Positions 33,203-42,396 of a stretch of 64,000 nucleotides of DNA are shown in pieces; position 1 is the first letter of the stretch, and every line of letters starts with the position of its first letter. The stretch is from Pedobacter soli (GTDB lineage: Bacteria; Bacteroidota; Bacteroidia; Sphingobacteriales; Sphingobacteriaceae). Below the pieces are notes generated by a model. It saw nothing but the letters and a program-made list of their open reading frames with translations. It had not been told where the DNA came from and searched no databases. Both the position numbers and the translations under genes were made by a program. The DNA lies in contig NZ_FMZH01000007.1 in the NCBI RefSeq assembly GCF_900101435.1, positions 248,001 to 312,000 on the forward strand, in the 5' to 3' direction.

Positions 33203-34097
33203 TTACCATGTGCCTGTAATGCTGCAGCCATGTATTGACGGCTTAAATATTAAGCCAGATGGGGTGTATGTGGATGTTACTTTTGGTGGCGGCGGTCATT
33301 CTCGGGAGATTTTAAAGCACTTGGGGCCGAAGGGTACTTTAATTGCTTTTGATCAGGATCCGGATGCGCAGGCCAATATTCCTGCTGATGATCGTTTCGT
33401 GTTCATTGATCAGAATTTCGGTTTCCTGAAAAATAACCTGCGTTTAAAAGGTTTCAGGCAGGTAGATGGTATTCTGGCTGATCTAGGGGTTTCTTCTCAT
33501 CAGTTTGATGTGCCTGAGCGTGGCTTCTCGATTCGTCATAATGCGGATTTGGATATGCGCATGGATCAGCACCGTAATTTAACTGCTGCCGAGATTCTCA
33601 ATACCTATACAGAAGATAAGCTGCATAAAATTTTTGGGATTTATGGTGAGGTGAAAAATGCGAAGTCTTTGGCTCGTGCTGTTGTTACTGCACGTTTAGA
33701 GAAGCCCTTTACTGATATCGATAGCTTAAAGTCGGCTATATCGGCCAATATTCCTAAAGGAAAAGAAAATAAATACCTGGCGCAGGTTTTTCAGGCGCTC
33801 AGGATAGAAGTGAACGCAGAAATTCAGGTGCTTGAAGATTTTTTACAGCAAGCAGCTGAGGTGTTGAAACCTGGTGGTCATTTGGTGGTGATGTCTTATC
33901 ATTCCCTGGAAGACAGGCCAGTAAAAAACTTTATGGCCAAAGGGAAGTTTCAGGGTGAGGTAGAGAAAGATTTCTTCGGGAACCAGCAGAAGCCATTTAA
34001 TGTAATCACGCGTAAAGCGATTGTAGCCACTGACGAGGAGATTGCAAGAAACAATCGGGCTCGTAGTGCGAAATTAAGAATTGCAGAAAAAATATGA
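33192..34097 (+). CDS. rsmH: 16S rRNA (cytosine-1402-N4)-methyltransferase
   Basis: 301 aa. HVPVMLQPCIDGLNIKPDGVYVDVTFGGGGHSREIL is the SAM-binding N-terminus of RsmH/MraW; DGILADLGVSSHQFD, RGFSIRHNADLDMRMD and YHSLEDRPVKNFM are diagnostic. It methylates N4 of C1402 in the ribosomal P site. The start is preceded by AGGAGG, an unusually good Shine-Dalgarno for this phylum, located in the last codons of mraZ and useful for coupled translation. Confidence 0.97.
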   Translation: MENNYHVPVMLQPCIDGLNIKPDGVYVDVTFGGGGHSREILKHLGPKGTLIAFDQDPDAQANIPADDRFVFIDQNFGFLKNNLRLKGFRQVDGILADLGVSSHQFDVPERGFSIRHNADLDMRMDQHRNLTAAEILNTYTEDKLHKIFGIYGEVKNAKSLARAVVTARLEKPFTDIDSLKSAISANIPKGKENKYLAQVFQALRIEVNAEIQVLEDFLQQAAEVLKPGGHLVVMSYHSLEDRPVKNFMAKGKFQGEVEKDFFGNQQKPFNVITRKAIVATDEEIARNNRARSAKLRIAEKI

Positions 34098-34516
34098 ACA
34101 GGTTTAGAGAGGAGATAGAAGAAGAGGAAGCTGGACCTGAGCCGGAGTTAAAAGCTGCGCCCAAAAAGCCAAAAACTGCTGAAGAGAAGATGGATAGTAA
34201 TTCCTTTATCAGCAAACTTTTTAATGATGGATTAGTAAGTAAAGAGGCGGCAACTGATGCTTTGCCTTATTTGTGTTTTTTGGCCTTTCTGGGGATGGTT
34301 TACATTGCCAATAGCCATTTTGCGGTAAACAATGTGCGCCGGATTGATAAGTTAAATAAAGAAGTAAAAGAATTGCGATGGGAGTATAAATCGCTAAAGG
34401 CCGACCTGATGTTTAAAAGTAAACTGACGGAAGTAGCTAAAAAGGTTGATACTTTGGGGATAAAAGAACTGATTGAACCACCAAAAAAAATAATTGTTAA
34501 AAGCGATGAATATTAG
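34094..34516 (+). CDS. ftsL: FtsL-like cell division protein
   Basis: 140 aa. An acidic/basic cytoplasmic N-terminus (about 1-55), one membrane segment (YLCFLAFLGMVYIANSHFAV) and a periplasmic leucine-zipper-like coiled coil (VRRIDKLNKEVKELRWEYKSLKADLMFKSKL). This is the Bacteroidota FtsL form, and position between rsmH and ftsI is the canonical FtsL place. It would pair with FtsB/DivIC and FtsQ to activate FtsWI. The cytoplasmic part is longer than in E. coli. Overlaps rsmH by four bases and ftsI by eleven. Confidence 0.87.
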   Translation: MNRFREEIEEEEAGPEPELKAAPKKPKTAEEKMDSNSFISKLFNDGLVSKEAATDALPYLCFLAFLGMVYIANSHFAVNNVRRIDKLNKEVKELRWEYKSLKADLMFKSKLTEVAKKVDTLGIKELIEPPKKIIVKSDEY

Positions 34517-36608
34517 AGCAAACATCTTGCTTCGTGTATATCTGGCATTTGGCTTAATTGTGCTTTTTGCTTTCGCGGTGTTTTTACGCCTCGGTCAGGT
34601 GCAGTTTGTACAGGGGAAAAAATGGAAAGCTATGGCAGATAGTCTTTCTACACGATATGTGAGCGTGGAGGCAACCCGTGGTAATATTTATTCTAATGAT
34701 GGCAGTTTGCTGGCTACTTCAATTCCGGAGTACGAGTTGCGTATGGATATGTTTGCCGGTGGTATTGCAGAAGATAAAGTATTTAACGAAAAAGTAGATT
34801 CGCTGGGTTATAAACTGGCGCAGATTTTTCAGGATAAAACAGCAAAGGAATATGCGCGTTACCTGCGTAAAGGCCGTCAGGATAGTGCGCGTTATTTATT
34901 AATCCATCGTAAAGTGGGATATGCCGATCTGAAAACGATCAGGACTTTTCCGCTTTATAATATCGGTAAGTTCAGTGGTGGTTTAATAGCTGTGCAGCAA
35001 AATAAACGCATCCTTCCTTTTCAGGCTTTAGCGGCCCGTACAATTGGTTATAAAAACGAGAATGTGGCTAACGGGGTAGGTTTAGAAGGTGCTTATAAAG
35101 AATATATCAACGGTGAAACCGGAAAAAGGCTCATGCAGCGTATCGCTGGTGGGGTTTATATTCCGGTGAATGAAGAGGCGGAAGTTGCACCAAAAGATGG
35201 AGCTGATATTATTTCTACCATCGATGTGAATATGCAGGATTTGGCACAAAGTGCCTTAGAAAAGCAGTTGATTAAATCGCAGGCCGATCACGGTACAGTG
35301 ATTTTAATGGAAGTGGCAACAGGCGAAATCAGGGCAGTAGCCAATTTCTCTAAAGTAGAAGAAGGTGTTTACAAAGAGAAGTTTAATTATGCCATTGCAG
35401 GTAACCAGGATCCGGGTTCGACTTTTAAGCTGGCCTCTTACATGGCACTCTTGGAAGATAAGCTGATTGATACCAATACCATGATTGGAACAGGGTACTA
35501 CCAGATTCCTGGCAAGCTGATTACAGATTCGCACCCTAAAATTGAAACGGTTACCGCAAAAAAAGCCTTCGAAACCTCTTCTAATGCTGCAATTGCAAAG
35601 CTGATCAATATGCACTACGGTAGCGATCCGATGAAATTTACCGATCACCTGTATGATTGGCAGTTGAACAAAAAAATGGATCTGCAAATTCCAGGAGAGG
35701 CAACGCCGGTGATTAAAAATATAAAAGCGAATAGAAGCTGGAACAAAAACATGACCCTGCCTCAAATGGCTTATGGTTATGAAATGAATTTGACACCATT
35801 AAAAATGCTGACCCTGTATAATGCGGTGGCTAACAATGGTAAAATGATAGCGCCGATTTTCGTAAAAGAGATCAGAAGGCTGGGTAATCCGATTGAGCAG
35901 TTTAAGGCCAGGGTAGTAAATGATAAAATCTGTTCGGATGTTACTTTAAGCAAAGTAAAGAAAATGCTTGAAGGGGTGGTAACCGAAGGTAGTGGAAAGC
36001 AGATCGTTTACAATCCGCTATATCCGATTGCAGGTAAAACCGGTACAGCGCAGGTAGCTGATGCGAATAAGGGTTATAAAGCAAAAAAACAATATCAAGC
36101 ATCTTTCGTAGGGTATTTTCCTGCAGATAAGCCAAAATATTCGATGATTGTGGTAATTAACGATCCACAGGGAGGCTATTATGGCGCTACGGTGTCAGGA
36201 CCAGTATTTAGGGAAATTGCCGACCGCATTTATGCCAGCGATATGCAGATGTATAATGATGTGCCAACGCGATTAGTAGGTAATACCGGTACGCCGCCAA
36301 CAAAAGCAGGGCAGAGCAAAGCCACACAAAAAGTATATAAAGCATTTGGGTTTAAGCCGCTTTTTGCTTCGAAATCTGAATACTACAATATAATAGATAC
36401 CAGCGCTGGAACCATTTTTCAGGAGAATAACGAGCGTAAAGGGGTAATGCCAAACGTAGCGGGAATGGGACTTAAAGATGCCTTGTATCTTTTAGGAAAT
36501 GCGGGATTGAAAACAAAGGTTTTTGGATCAGGCAAAGTAATCAGTCAGTCGATAGCTGCTGGTACAAAAGTGGGCAAAGGGTTAGGTGTACAAATAGAGT
36601 TGAATTAA
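34506..36608 (+). CDS. ftsI: Penicillin-binding protein 3, septal transpeptidase
   Basis: 700 aa from the ATG at 34506; a TTG twelve bases earlier is in frame. A single N-terminal membrane helix (LLRVYLAFGLIVLFAFAVFLRL), the dimerisation domain (EATRGNIYSNDGSLLATS), and the transpeptidase domain with SxxK GSTFKLAS, SxN SSNAA and KTG AGKTGTAQV are intact. A C-terminal PASTA domain (MPNVAGMGLKDALYLLGNAGL...) is present once, as often in Bacteroidota FtsI. It crosslinks septal peptidoglycan with FtsW, encoded further along the cluster. Confidence 0.96.
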   Translation: MNIRANILLRVYLAFGLIVLFAFAVFLRLGQVQFVQGKKWKAMADSLSTRYVSVEATRGNIYSNDGSLLATSIPEYELRMDMFAGGIAEDKVFNEKVDSLGYKLAQIFQDKTAKEYARYLRKGRQDSARYLLIHRKVGYADLKTIRTFPLYNIGKFSGGLIAVQQNKRILPFQALAARTIGYKNENVANGVGLEGAYKEYINGETGKRLMQRIAGGVYIPVNEEAEVAPKDGADIISTIDVNMQDLAQSALEKQLIKSQADHGTVILMEVATGEIRAVANFSKVEEGVYKEKFNYAIAGNQDPGSTFKLASYMALLEDKLIDTNTMIGTGYYQIPGKLITDSHPKIETVTAKKAFETSSNAAIAKLINMHYGSDPMKFTDHLYDWQLNKKMDLQIPGEATPVIKNIKANRSWNKNMTLPQMAYGYEMNLTPLKMLTLYNAVANNGKMIAPIFVKEIRRLGNPIEQFKARVVNDKICSDVTLSKVKKMLEGVVTEGSGKQIVYNPLYPIAGKTGTAQVADANKGYKAKKQYQASFVGYFPADKPKYSMIVVINDPQGGYYGATVSGPVFREIADRIYASDMQMYNDVPTRLVGNTGTPPTKAGQSKATQKVYKAFGFKPLFASKSEYYNIIDTSAGTIFQENNERKGVMPNVAGMGLKDALYLLGNAGLKTKVFGSGKVISQSIAAGTKVGKGLGVQIELN

Positions 36609-36677
36609 GGTAGAAGGCGGAGGGTGGAAAGGCTGAAGGTCTTGATACTCGATACTGAATACTAAAAAATAAATAAA
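36609..36677 (+). repeat. Word-like repeat leader before murE
   Basis: A 69-base gap made of GGTAGAAGG/GGAAAGG/GAAGG words followed by CTTGATACTCGATACTGAAT. A related copy precedes murD (39521-39575). Confidence 0.5.
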
Positions 36678-38135
36678 ATGCAATTACAAGATTTACTTTA
36701 CGGTGTAACGATTAAAGAATTGGTTGGTAAAACCGATAGGGAAATCAATGCGCTGAATTTCGATTCGCGTAAGGTAGGTAAAGGTGATGTTTTCTTTGCA
36801 GTAGTAGGTACACTGGCCGATGGGCATCAGTTTATCGATCAGACTATTGCCCAGGGAGCTACCGTGATTGTTTGCGAAAACCTGCCCGAAAATCCAAATG
36901 CAGAAGTTAGCTACATTAAAGTAGATAATACTTCGGTTGCTTTGGGTGTTATGGCTGGTAATTATTTCGGCAATCCTTCTGCAGACTTAAAGCTTGTAGG
37001 GATTACCGGCACAAACGGAAAAACCACCATTGCAACCATTTTATTTAAGCTATTTAAAGCGCTGGGGTATAAAACTGGATTATTATCAACGGTTGAAAAT
37101 TACATCAATGATACCGTGGTGCCTGCTACGCATACTACACCAAACCCAATTGCACTTAACCAGCTTTTAAGGGATATGGTAAACGCGGGTTGCGATTACT
37201 GCTTTATGGAGGTAAGCTCGCACGCAGTGGCCCAGCACAGGATTGAGGGTTTAACTTTTGCAGGTGGGGTATTCTCGAATATCACACATGATCACTTAGA
37301 TTTTCATAAAACTTTTGATAGTTACCTCAAAGCTAAGAAAGCATTTTTTGATGGCTTGCCTAAATCAGCCTTTGCATTAACCAATACCGATGATAAAAAC
37401 GGTATGGTGATGTTGCAGAATACAAAAGCACATAAAAAAACGTATGCGCTTAAGCAGTTGGCTGATTTCAAAGCTAAAATTATCGAAAATCAGTTTAGCG
37501 GTTTGCACCTGGATATCGATAACGAGGATGTTTACTTTAAACTGGTTGGCTCTTTTAATGCTTATAACTTACTTGCAGTGTACGGTACCGCTGTTTTGAT
37601 GGAACAGGATAAATTAAAAGTATTGACGCTTTTAAGTAGCTTGTCTGGAGCTGAAGGCCGTTTTGATTATATCACCTCACCAGATAAGATTATTGGTATT
37701 GTGGATTATGCGCATACACCAGATGCTGTGCAGAATGTGCTGAGCACCATTGCCAATATCCGCAAAGGTACCGAGCAGGTGATTACGGTAATTGGCTGTG
37801 GTGGCGACCGCGATAAAACGAAACGTCCGGTGATGGCACAGGTGGCTTGTGATTGGAGTGATAAAGTGATTCTTACTTCCGATAACCCCCGTACTGAGGA
37901 TCCGCAAACCATTATTAGCGAAATGGAAGCCGGCGTATCGCCAAGCAATAAGCGTAAAACATTATCCATTTTAGATAGAAAAGAAGCCATTAAAACAGCT
38001 TGTCATTTGGCTCAGCCAGGCGATATTATTTTAATTGCCGGAAAGGGACATGAAAAATACCAGGAAATAAACGGTGTTAGAAATCATTTCGATGATAAAG
38101 AGATTTTACTTGAACAATTAAACCCAATCAGCTAA
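36678..38135 (+). CDS. murE: UDP-MurNAc-L-Ala-D-Glu:meso-diaminopimelate ligase
   Basis: 485 aa. Mur ligase P-loop GTNGKTT at residues 111-117, MEVSSHAV, FSNITHDHLDFH, and the substrate-selecting DNPR motif (SDNPRTEDP), which in characterised enzymes marks meso-diaminopimelate rather than lysine specificity. IIGIVDYAHTPDAV and CGGDRDKTKRP are also conserved. It adds the third residue of the stem peptide. A dapA gene in the same window fits with meso-DAP peptidoglycan. Its stop overlaps the mraY start. Confidence 0.97.
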   Translation: MQLQDLLYGVTIKELVGKTDREINALNFDSRKVGKGDVFFAVVGTLADGHQFIDQTIAQGATVIVCENLPENPNAEVSYIKVDNTSVALGVMAGNYFGNPSADLKLVGITGTNGKTTIATILFKLFKALGYKTGLLSTVENYINDTVVPATHTTPNPIALNQLLRDMVNAGCDYCFMEVSSHAVAQHRIEGLTFAGGVFSNITHDHLDFHKTFDSYLKAKKAFFDGLPKSAFALTNTDDKNGMVMLQNTKAHKKTYALKQLADFKAKIIENQFSGLHLDIDNEDVYFKLVGSFNAYNLLAVYGTAVLMEQDKLKVLTLLSSLSGAEGRFDYITSPDKIIGIVDYAHTPDAVQNVLSTIANIRKGTEQVITVIGCGGDRDKTKRPVMAQVACDWSDKVILTSDNPRTEDPQTIISEMEAGVSPSNKRKTLSILDRKEAIKTACHLAQPGDIILIAGKGHEKYQEINGVRNHFDDKEILLEQLNPIS

Positions 38136-39382
38136 TGTTATATTTATTATTCGAATACCTGCATAAGCATTACGACATTCCCGGATTGAGGTTGTTTCAA
38201 TACATTACCTTCCGTGCTTCGGTATCCATCATCTTGTCGCTGATTATTACTACGGTATATGGCCGCAGGTTAATTGATTATCTGCAGAAAAAGCAGGTTG
38301 GCGAAACCGTAAGGAATTTAGGTCTGGAAGGCCAGATGCAAAAGCAAGGTACGCCAACAATGGGTGGTATCATCATTTTGCTGGGTATTTTAATCCCTAC
38401 ATTGCTTTTTGCCAATATTTCCAATATCTATGTCATCCTGATGATTATTACCACCATCTGGATGGGGGCAATTGGCTTTTTGGACGATTATATCAAGGTT
38501 TTCAAAAAGAATAAGGAAGGTTTGGCCGGCCGTTTCAAAGTAGTGGGGCAGGTTGGTTTGGGATTAATCGTGGGTACCACCATGTATTTCCATCCGAATA
38601 TTGTGGTGCGTGAAACTGTTCAGGATAATGTTAAAAATACCTCCTCGGTGCCGATGGTGCTGCGTCAGAAAGGTGAGACATTTTACTATACGCAGGATGT
38701 AAAATCGAGTAAAACCAATATGCCTTTTTATAAGAACAATGAGTTCGATTATGCGAAAGTGCTTAAGTTTTTAGGTGGCGATTATCAGAAATATGCTTTT
38801 ATCATTTTTCTTGCCTTTACCGTATTTATTATCACGGCGGTTTCGAACGGTGCTAACATTACTGATGGTATAGACGGGCTTGCAACGGGTACTTCTGCTG
38901 TTATTGGTATAACGCTGGGTATTCTGGCTTATGTTTCGGGTAATACCATCATGGCCGATTACCTGAACATCATGTACATTCCCAATTCGGCCGAGCTGAT
39001 GATTTTTGCAGGTGCATTTGTTGGGGCATGCGTGGGTTTCCTTTGGTACAACTCTTATCCCGCTCAGATTTTTATGGGCGATACCGGAAGTTTAGCCATA
39101 GGAGGGATTATTGCAGCTTTCGCACTCATGATCCGTAAAGAGCTGTTGATCCCGATTTTATGCGGCGTATTCCTGGTAGAGTTGGTGTCGGTAATTATGC
39201 AGGTTTCTTACTTCAAATACACCAAGAAAAAGTTTGGAGAAGGACGCCGGATTTTCCTGATGTCGCCTTTACATCACCATTATCAGAAAAAGGGATATCA
39301 CGAAGCAAAAATTGTTACCCGCTTCTGGATCATTGGAATACTGCTGGCCATTATGACCATTGTAACACTTAAGCTAAGGTAG
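38135..39382 (+). CDS. mraY: Phospho-N-acetylmuramoyl-pentapeptide transferase
   Basis: 415 aa, about ten membrane helices. PTMGGIIILLG, GFLDDYIKVFKKNKEGLAGRFK, NITDGIDGLATG, FMGDTGSLAIGG and the cytoplasmic loop MSPLHHHYQKKG identify MraY and separate it from the WecA-type enzyme at 20329-21432. A longer soluble insertion (about residues 165-210: VRETVQDNVKNTS...) is typical of Bacteroidota MraY. It makes lipid I at the inner membrane. Confidence 0.97.
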   Translation: MLYLLFEYLHKHYDIPGLRLFQYITFRASVSIILSLIITTVYGRRLIDYLQKKQVGETVRNLGLEGQMQKQGTPTMGGIIILLGILIPTLLFANISNIYVILMIITTIWMGAIGFLDDYIKVFKKNKEGLAGRFKVVGQVGLGLIVGTTMYFHPNIVVRETVQDNVKNTSSVPMVLRQKGETFYYTQDVKSSKTNMPFYKNNEFDYAKVLKFLGGDYQKYAFIIFLAFTVFIITAVSNGANITDGIDGLATGTSAVIGITLGILAYVSGNTIMADYLNIMYIPNSAELMIFAGAFVGACVGFLWYNSYPAQIFMGDTGSLAIGGIIAAFALMIRKELLIPILCGVFLVELVSVIMQVSYFKYTKKKFGEGRRIFLMSPLHHHYQKKGYHEAKIVTRFWIIGILLAIMTIVTLKLR

Positions 39383-39580
39383 TTTAAGGTGGAAGGTTTA
39401 GAGGTTGATTAAATAACGAAAAAAATATACTTGAATGCCCCAGGTGTTTCAGGTAATAAAAAAGACCGAAGTCGGAAAGTCGGAGGTCTGAAGACATAAA
39501 GATTAAAAAAATAAAAAGTAGTGAAGGTGAGATGGTGTCTTGATACCTGATACTAATTACTTAATACTAAAAAGATAAAA
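39383..39580 (+). repeat. Word-like repetitive gap before murD
   Basis: 198 bases holding GAAGTCGGAAAGTCGGAGG direct repeats (about 39466-39486) and, at 39538-39575, a CTTGATACCTGATACT-AATACTAAAAA unit that resembles the leader in front of murE. Nothing coding. Confidence 0.5.
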
Positions 39581-40969
39581 ATGAGCACAAGTAATATCAC
39601 ATCAAGCAATACTACGTCAGCAATGACCGGGCAGGGCCGTGTGGTTATTCTTGGTGCCGGCGAAAGTGGCGTTGGTGCTGCAAAGCTGGCGCAAGCCAAA
39701 GGTTTTGAGGTATTTGTTTCCGATTTTGGCGTAATTACCGATAAGTATAAAGCTGCTCTTGAAAAAATGGGTGTTCCATTCGAATCTGAAAAGCATACTG
39801 AAGAATTGATTCTGAATGCTGCAGAGGTGATTAAAAGCCCGGGAATTCCACCTACAGCGCCAATTGTAAAAAAATTGGTTGCTCAGGGCATACCGGTGAT
39901 TTCGGAAATCGAGTTTGCCAAACGCTATACCAATGCTAAAACCATTTGTATTACAGGTTCTAACGGAAAATCGACCACCAGTTTACTAACCTACCACATT
40001 CTAAAAAATGCAGGTTTGAACGTAGGCCTGGCAGGAAACATCGGGCAGAGCTTTGCAGCGCAGGTAGCTACAGATCATTATGATTATTATGTGCTGGAAA
40101 TTTCGAGTTTCATGCTCGATGATATGTTTCAGTTCAAGGCAGATATTGCGGTTTTATTGAATATCACACCCGATCATTTAGATCGCTACGATTATAAAAT
40201 GGAGAACTATGCAGCATCAAAAATGCGCATTACCCAAAACCAGACAGCTAATGATGTTTTCATTTACTGTGCAGATGATGAGGAAAGTTTAAAAGCTATA
40301 GCTATTGCTCAACCTCTTGCCAAAACCTATCCTTTTTCAATTGTTAAACCGGTTGAAACAGGCGCTTATTTAGAAGAAACAACTATACATATCCTTACTG
40401 AACCAAATAATCAATTAACCATGTCTATTTCAGATTTAGCCTTACAGGGCAAGCACAACGTTTATAATTCTATGGCTTCTGGCATTGTTGCTAAAGTTTT
40501 AGAGTTAAGAAATGATTCTATCCGCGAAAGCATGGGTAATTTCAAAAACATTGAACATCGCCTCGAGCATGTAGCCAAAATTTCTGGAATCGATTTTATC
40601 AACGATAGTAAAGCTACCAATGTAAACTCTACATGGTACGCTTTAGAAAGCATGACCAGCGATGTGGTGCTTATTATGGGGGGTGTTGATAAAGGCAACG
40701 ACTACAACATGCTTAAAGATTTGGTAAAAAGCAAGGTTAAGGCTATAGTTTGTTTGGGTAAGGACAACAAACGTATACACGATGCTTTTGAAGACGATGT
40801 AGACGTGATAGTAAATACTTTTTCGGCTGATGAGGCTGCGCAGATCGCATTCCATCTGGCTAAGCGTGGTGATACGGTTTTGCTCTCACCAGCTTGTGCA
40901 AGTTTTGATTTGTTTAAAAATTATGAAGACCGCGGTAACCAGTTTAAAGCGGCAGTTAGAGAATTATAA
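39581..40969 (+). CDS. murD: UDP-MurNAc-L-alanine:D-glutamate ligase
   Basis: 462 aa. N-terminal Rossmann-like GRVVILGAGESGVGAAKLA, P-loop ITGSNGKSTTSLL, LEISSFML, LNITPDHLDRY, FINDSKATNVNSTWYAL and GGVDKGNDY are MurD motifs. The first about 20 residues (Ser/Thr/Asn-rich) are not conserved; the ATG at 39641-39643 (MTGQGRV) is an alternative start. Adds D-glutamate to the stem peptide in the cytoplasm. Confidence 0.96.
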   Translation: MSTSNITSSNTTSAMTGQGRVVILGAGESGVGAAKLAQAKGFEVFVSDFGVITDKYKAALEKMGVPFESEKHTEELILNAAEVIKSPGIPPTAPIVKKLVAQGIPVISEIEFAKRYTNAKTICITGSNGKSTTSLLTYHILKNAGLNVGLAGNIGQSFAAQVATDHYDYYVLEISSFMLDDMFQFKADIAVLLNITPDHLDRYDYKMENYAASKMRITQNQTANDVFIYCADDEESLKAIAIAQPLAKTYPFSIVKPVETGAYLEETTIHILTEPNNQLTMSISDLALQGKHNVYNSMASGIVAKVLELRNDSIRESMGNFKNIEHRLEHVAKISGIDFINDSKATNVNSTWYALESMTSDVVLIMGGVDKGNDYNMLKDLVKSKVKAIVCLGKDNKRIHDAFEDDVDVIVNTFSADEAAQIAFHLAKRGDTVLLSPACASFDLFKNYEDRGNQFKAAVREL

Positions 40970-40983
40970 TAGGAGACTCAGTT

Positions 40984-42171
40984 ATGTTGCAGGCACTACT
41001 TGATAAAACAAAAGGCGACAGGTGGATCTGGTTGATCATCATCCTGCTTTCGCTTATATCTGTAATGGCGGTGTACAGTGCAACGGGAACTTTAGCGTAT
41101 AAAAAAGGCGAAGCTGTTGAAAAGCTTTTGCTGACCAAGCACCTGATTTTTGTGTTGATGGGTATAGGTATGATTTATATCGCCCACCTGCTCGATTACC
41201 GCTATTATGCCGGTATTTCGAAGGTGTTGATGATTGTAACCATTCCTTTGCTGTTTTATACGCTGATATTCGGAACCAACTTAAACGATGCATCGCGCTG
41301 GGTGAAAATCCCGGTAATCGGTTTAACGTTTCAAACTTCCGATTTGGCTAAGCTTGCATTAATTACATTTTTGGCGCGGATGCTCACCAAAAAACAAGAA
41401 AATATTAAAGATGTAAAAGAATCATTTATACCAATTATGGGATCGGTTTGTGTAGTGTTTGTGTTAATTGCACTAGCCAACCTCTCTACAGCATTGATGT
41501 TGTTTGGTGTAAGTATTTTGCTGTTAATTATCGGAAGGATCAGTATTAAGCAGATTGCCATAGTATGTGCTGGCGGCTTTATCCTGTTAATGTTTGTTTT
41601 CTTTTTAGGTCCAAGAAGGAAAACCTACATGTCGCGTATAAACTCGTTTATGCACCCCGAAATGCAGCATTCAGATAAAACTTTCCAGGCAGATCAGGCA
41701 AAAATTGCCCTGGCTACTGGTGGTGTTTTTGGTAAAGGACCAGGTAATAGTACACAGCGCAACTTCCTGCCACACCCGTATTCCGATTTTATTTTCGCCA
41801 TTATTATTGAAGAATGGGGAACACTGGGAGGAATTGTTATTATGATACTATACCTGGTGCTTTTATACCGATGTATCAAGATCGTAACGCGGGCCCCCAA
41901 GGCATTTGGAGCGCTGCTCGCAGCCGGGCTGAGCTTTAGCCTCACCATTCAGGCTTTTGCCAATATGGCTGTAGCAGTTGGTTTGGGGCCTGTAACAGGG
42001 GTTCCGCTTCCACTGGTTAGTATGGGGGGGACCTCAATGATTTTTACCAGTGTGGCCTTTGGTATTATTTTGAGTGTAAGCCGTGATGTGGAAGAAAATG
42101 CAAAACTGACTTCGAAAGAAGAAAAAACAAATAATAAAATCATCGTAGGCGAGATTCCAGCGATAGCTTAA
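40984..42171 (+). CDS. ftsW: FtsW septal peptidoglycan glycosyltransferase
   Basis: 395 aa SEDS family protein with about ten membrane helices. Key blocks: NDASRWVKIPVIGLTFQTSDLAK, QADQAKIALATGGVFGKGPGNSTQRNFLPHPYSDFIFAIIIEEWG (including the catalytic-site Asp region) and GLGPVTGVPLPLVSMGGTSMIF. It polymerises lipid II with FtsI during septation. The C-terminal tail is short and charged. Position between murD and murG is standard. Confidence 0.96.
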   Translation: MLQALLDKTKGDRWIWLIIILLSLISVMAVYSATGTLAYKKGEAVEKLLLTKHLIFVLMGIGMIYIAHLLDYRYYAGISKVLMIVTIPLLFYTLIFGTNLNDASRWVKIPVIGLTFQTSDLAKLALITFLARMLTKKQENIKDVKESFIPIMGSVCVVFVLIALANLSTALMLFGVSILLLIIGRISIKQIAIVCAGGFILLMFVFFLGPRRKTYMSRINSFMHPEMQHSDKTFQADQAKIALATGGVFGKGPGNSTQRNFLPHPYSDFIFAIIIEEWGTLGGIVIMILYLVLLYRCIKIVTRAPKAFGALLAAGLSFSLTIQAFANMAVAVGLGPVTGVPLPLVSMGGTSMIFTSVAFGIILSVSRDVEENAKLTSKEEKTNNKIIVGEIPAIA

Positions 42172-42180
42172 ATAGATAGA

Positions 42181-42215
42181 TCGTCATTGCGAGGAAGAAT
42201 GACGAAGCAATCTGT
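42181..42215 (+). repeat. Dispersed CGTCATTGCGAG-type hairpin element
   Basis: TCGTCATT (42181-42188) and AATGACGA (42198-42205) form an exact 8-base inverted repeat around GCGAGGAAG, followed by AGCAATCTG. This sequence type is a widespread dispersed intergenic repeat in several bacterial phyla. Confidence 0.6.
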
Positions 42216-42228
42216 TTAGCGAACAAAA

Positions 42229-42381
42229 GTTAAAATATACTTAGCGTGCTTTGCGAAAACTTTGTGCGCTTTGTGGTTAAAAATAAAACTCAGTGCCCTT
42301 TGTGAAAGCTCAGTGCACTCGGTGGTTAAAATATACTTAGCGTGCTTTGCGAAAAACTTTGCGCGCTTTGCGGTTAAAAAT
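42229..42381 (+). repeat. CTTTG-word repeat between ftsW and murG
   Basis: Two near-identical units of about 56 bases (42229-42284 and 42325-42381), each containing ACTTAGCGTGCTTTGCG and CGCTTTG-GGTTAAAAAT, flank a degenerate middle unit. On the other strand they read TTAACC-CAAAG words. Confidence 0.7.
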
Positions 42382-42396
42382 ATGATTAAACAGTAA

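Noticed and set aside
35304..35765. 153-codon frame opposite ftsI
   Set aside because: Lies wholly within a highly conserved gene; no independent features.
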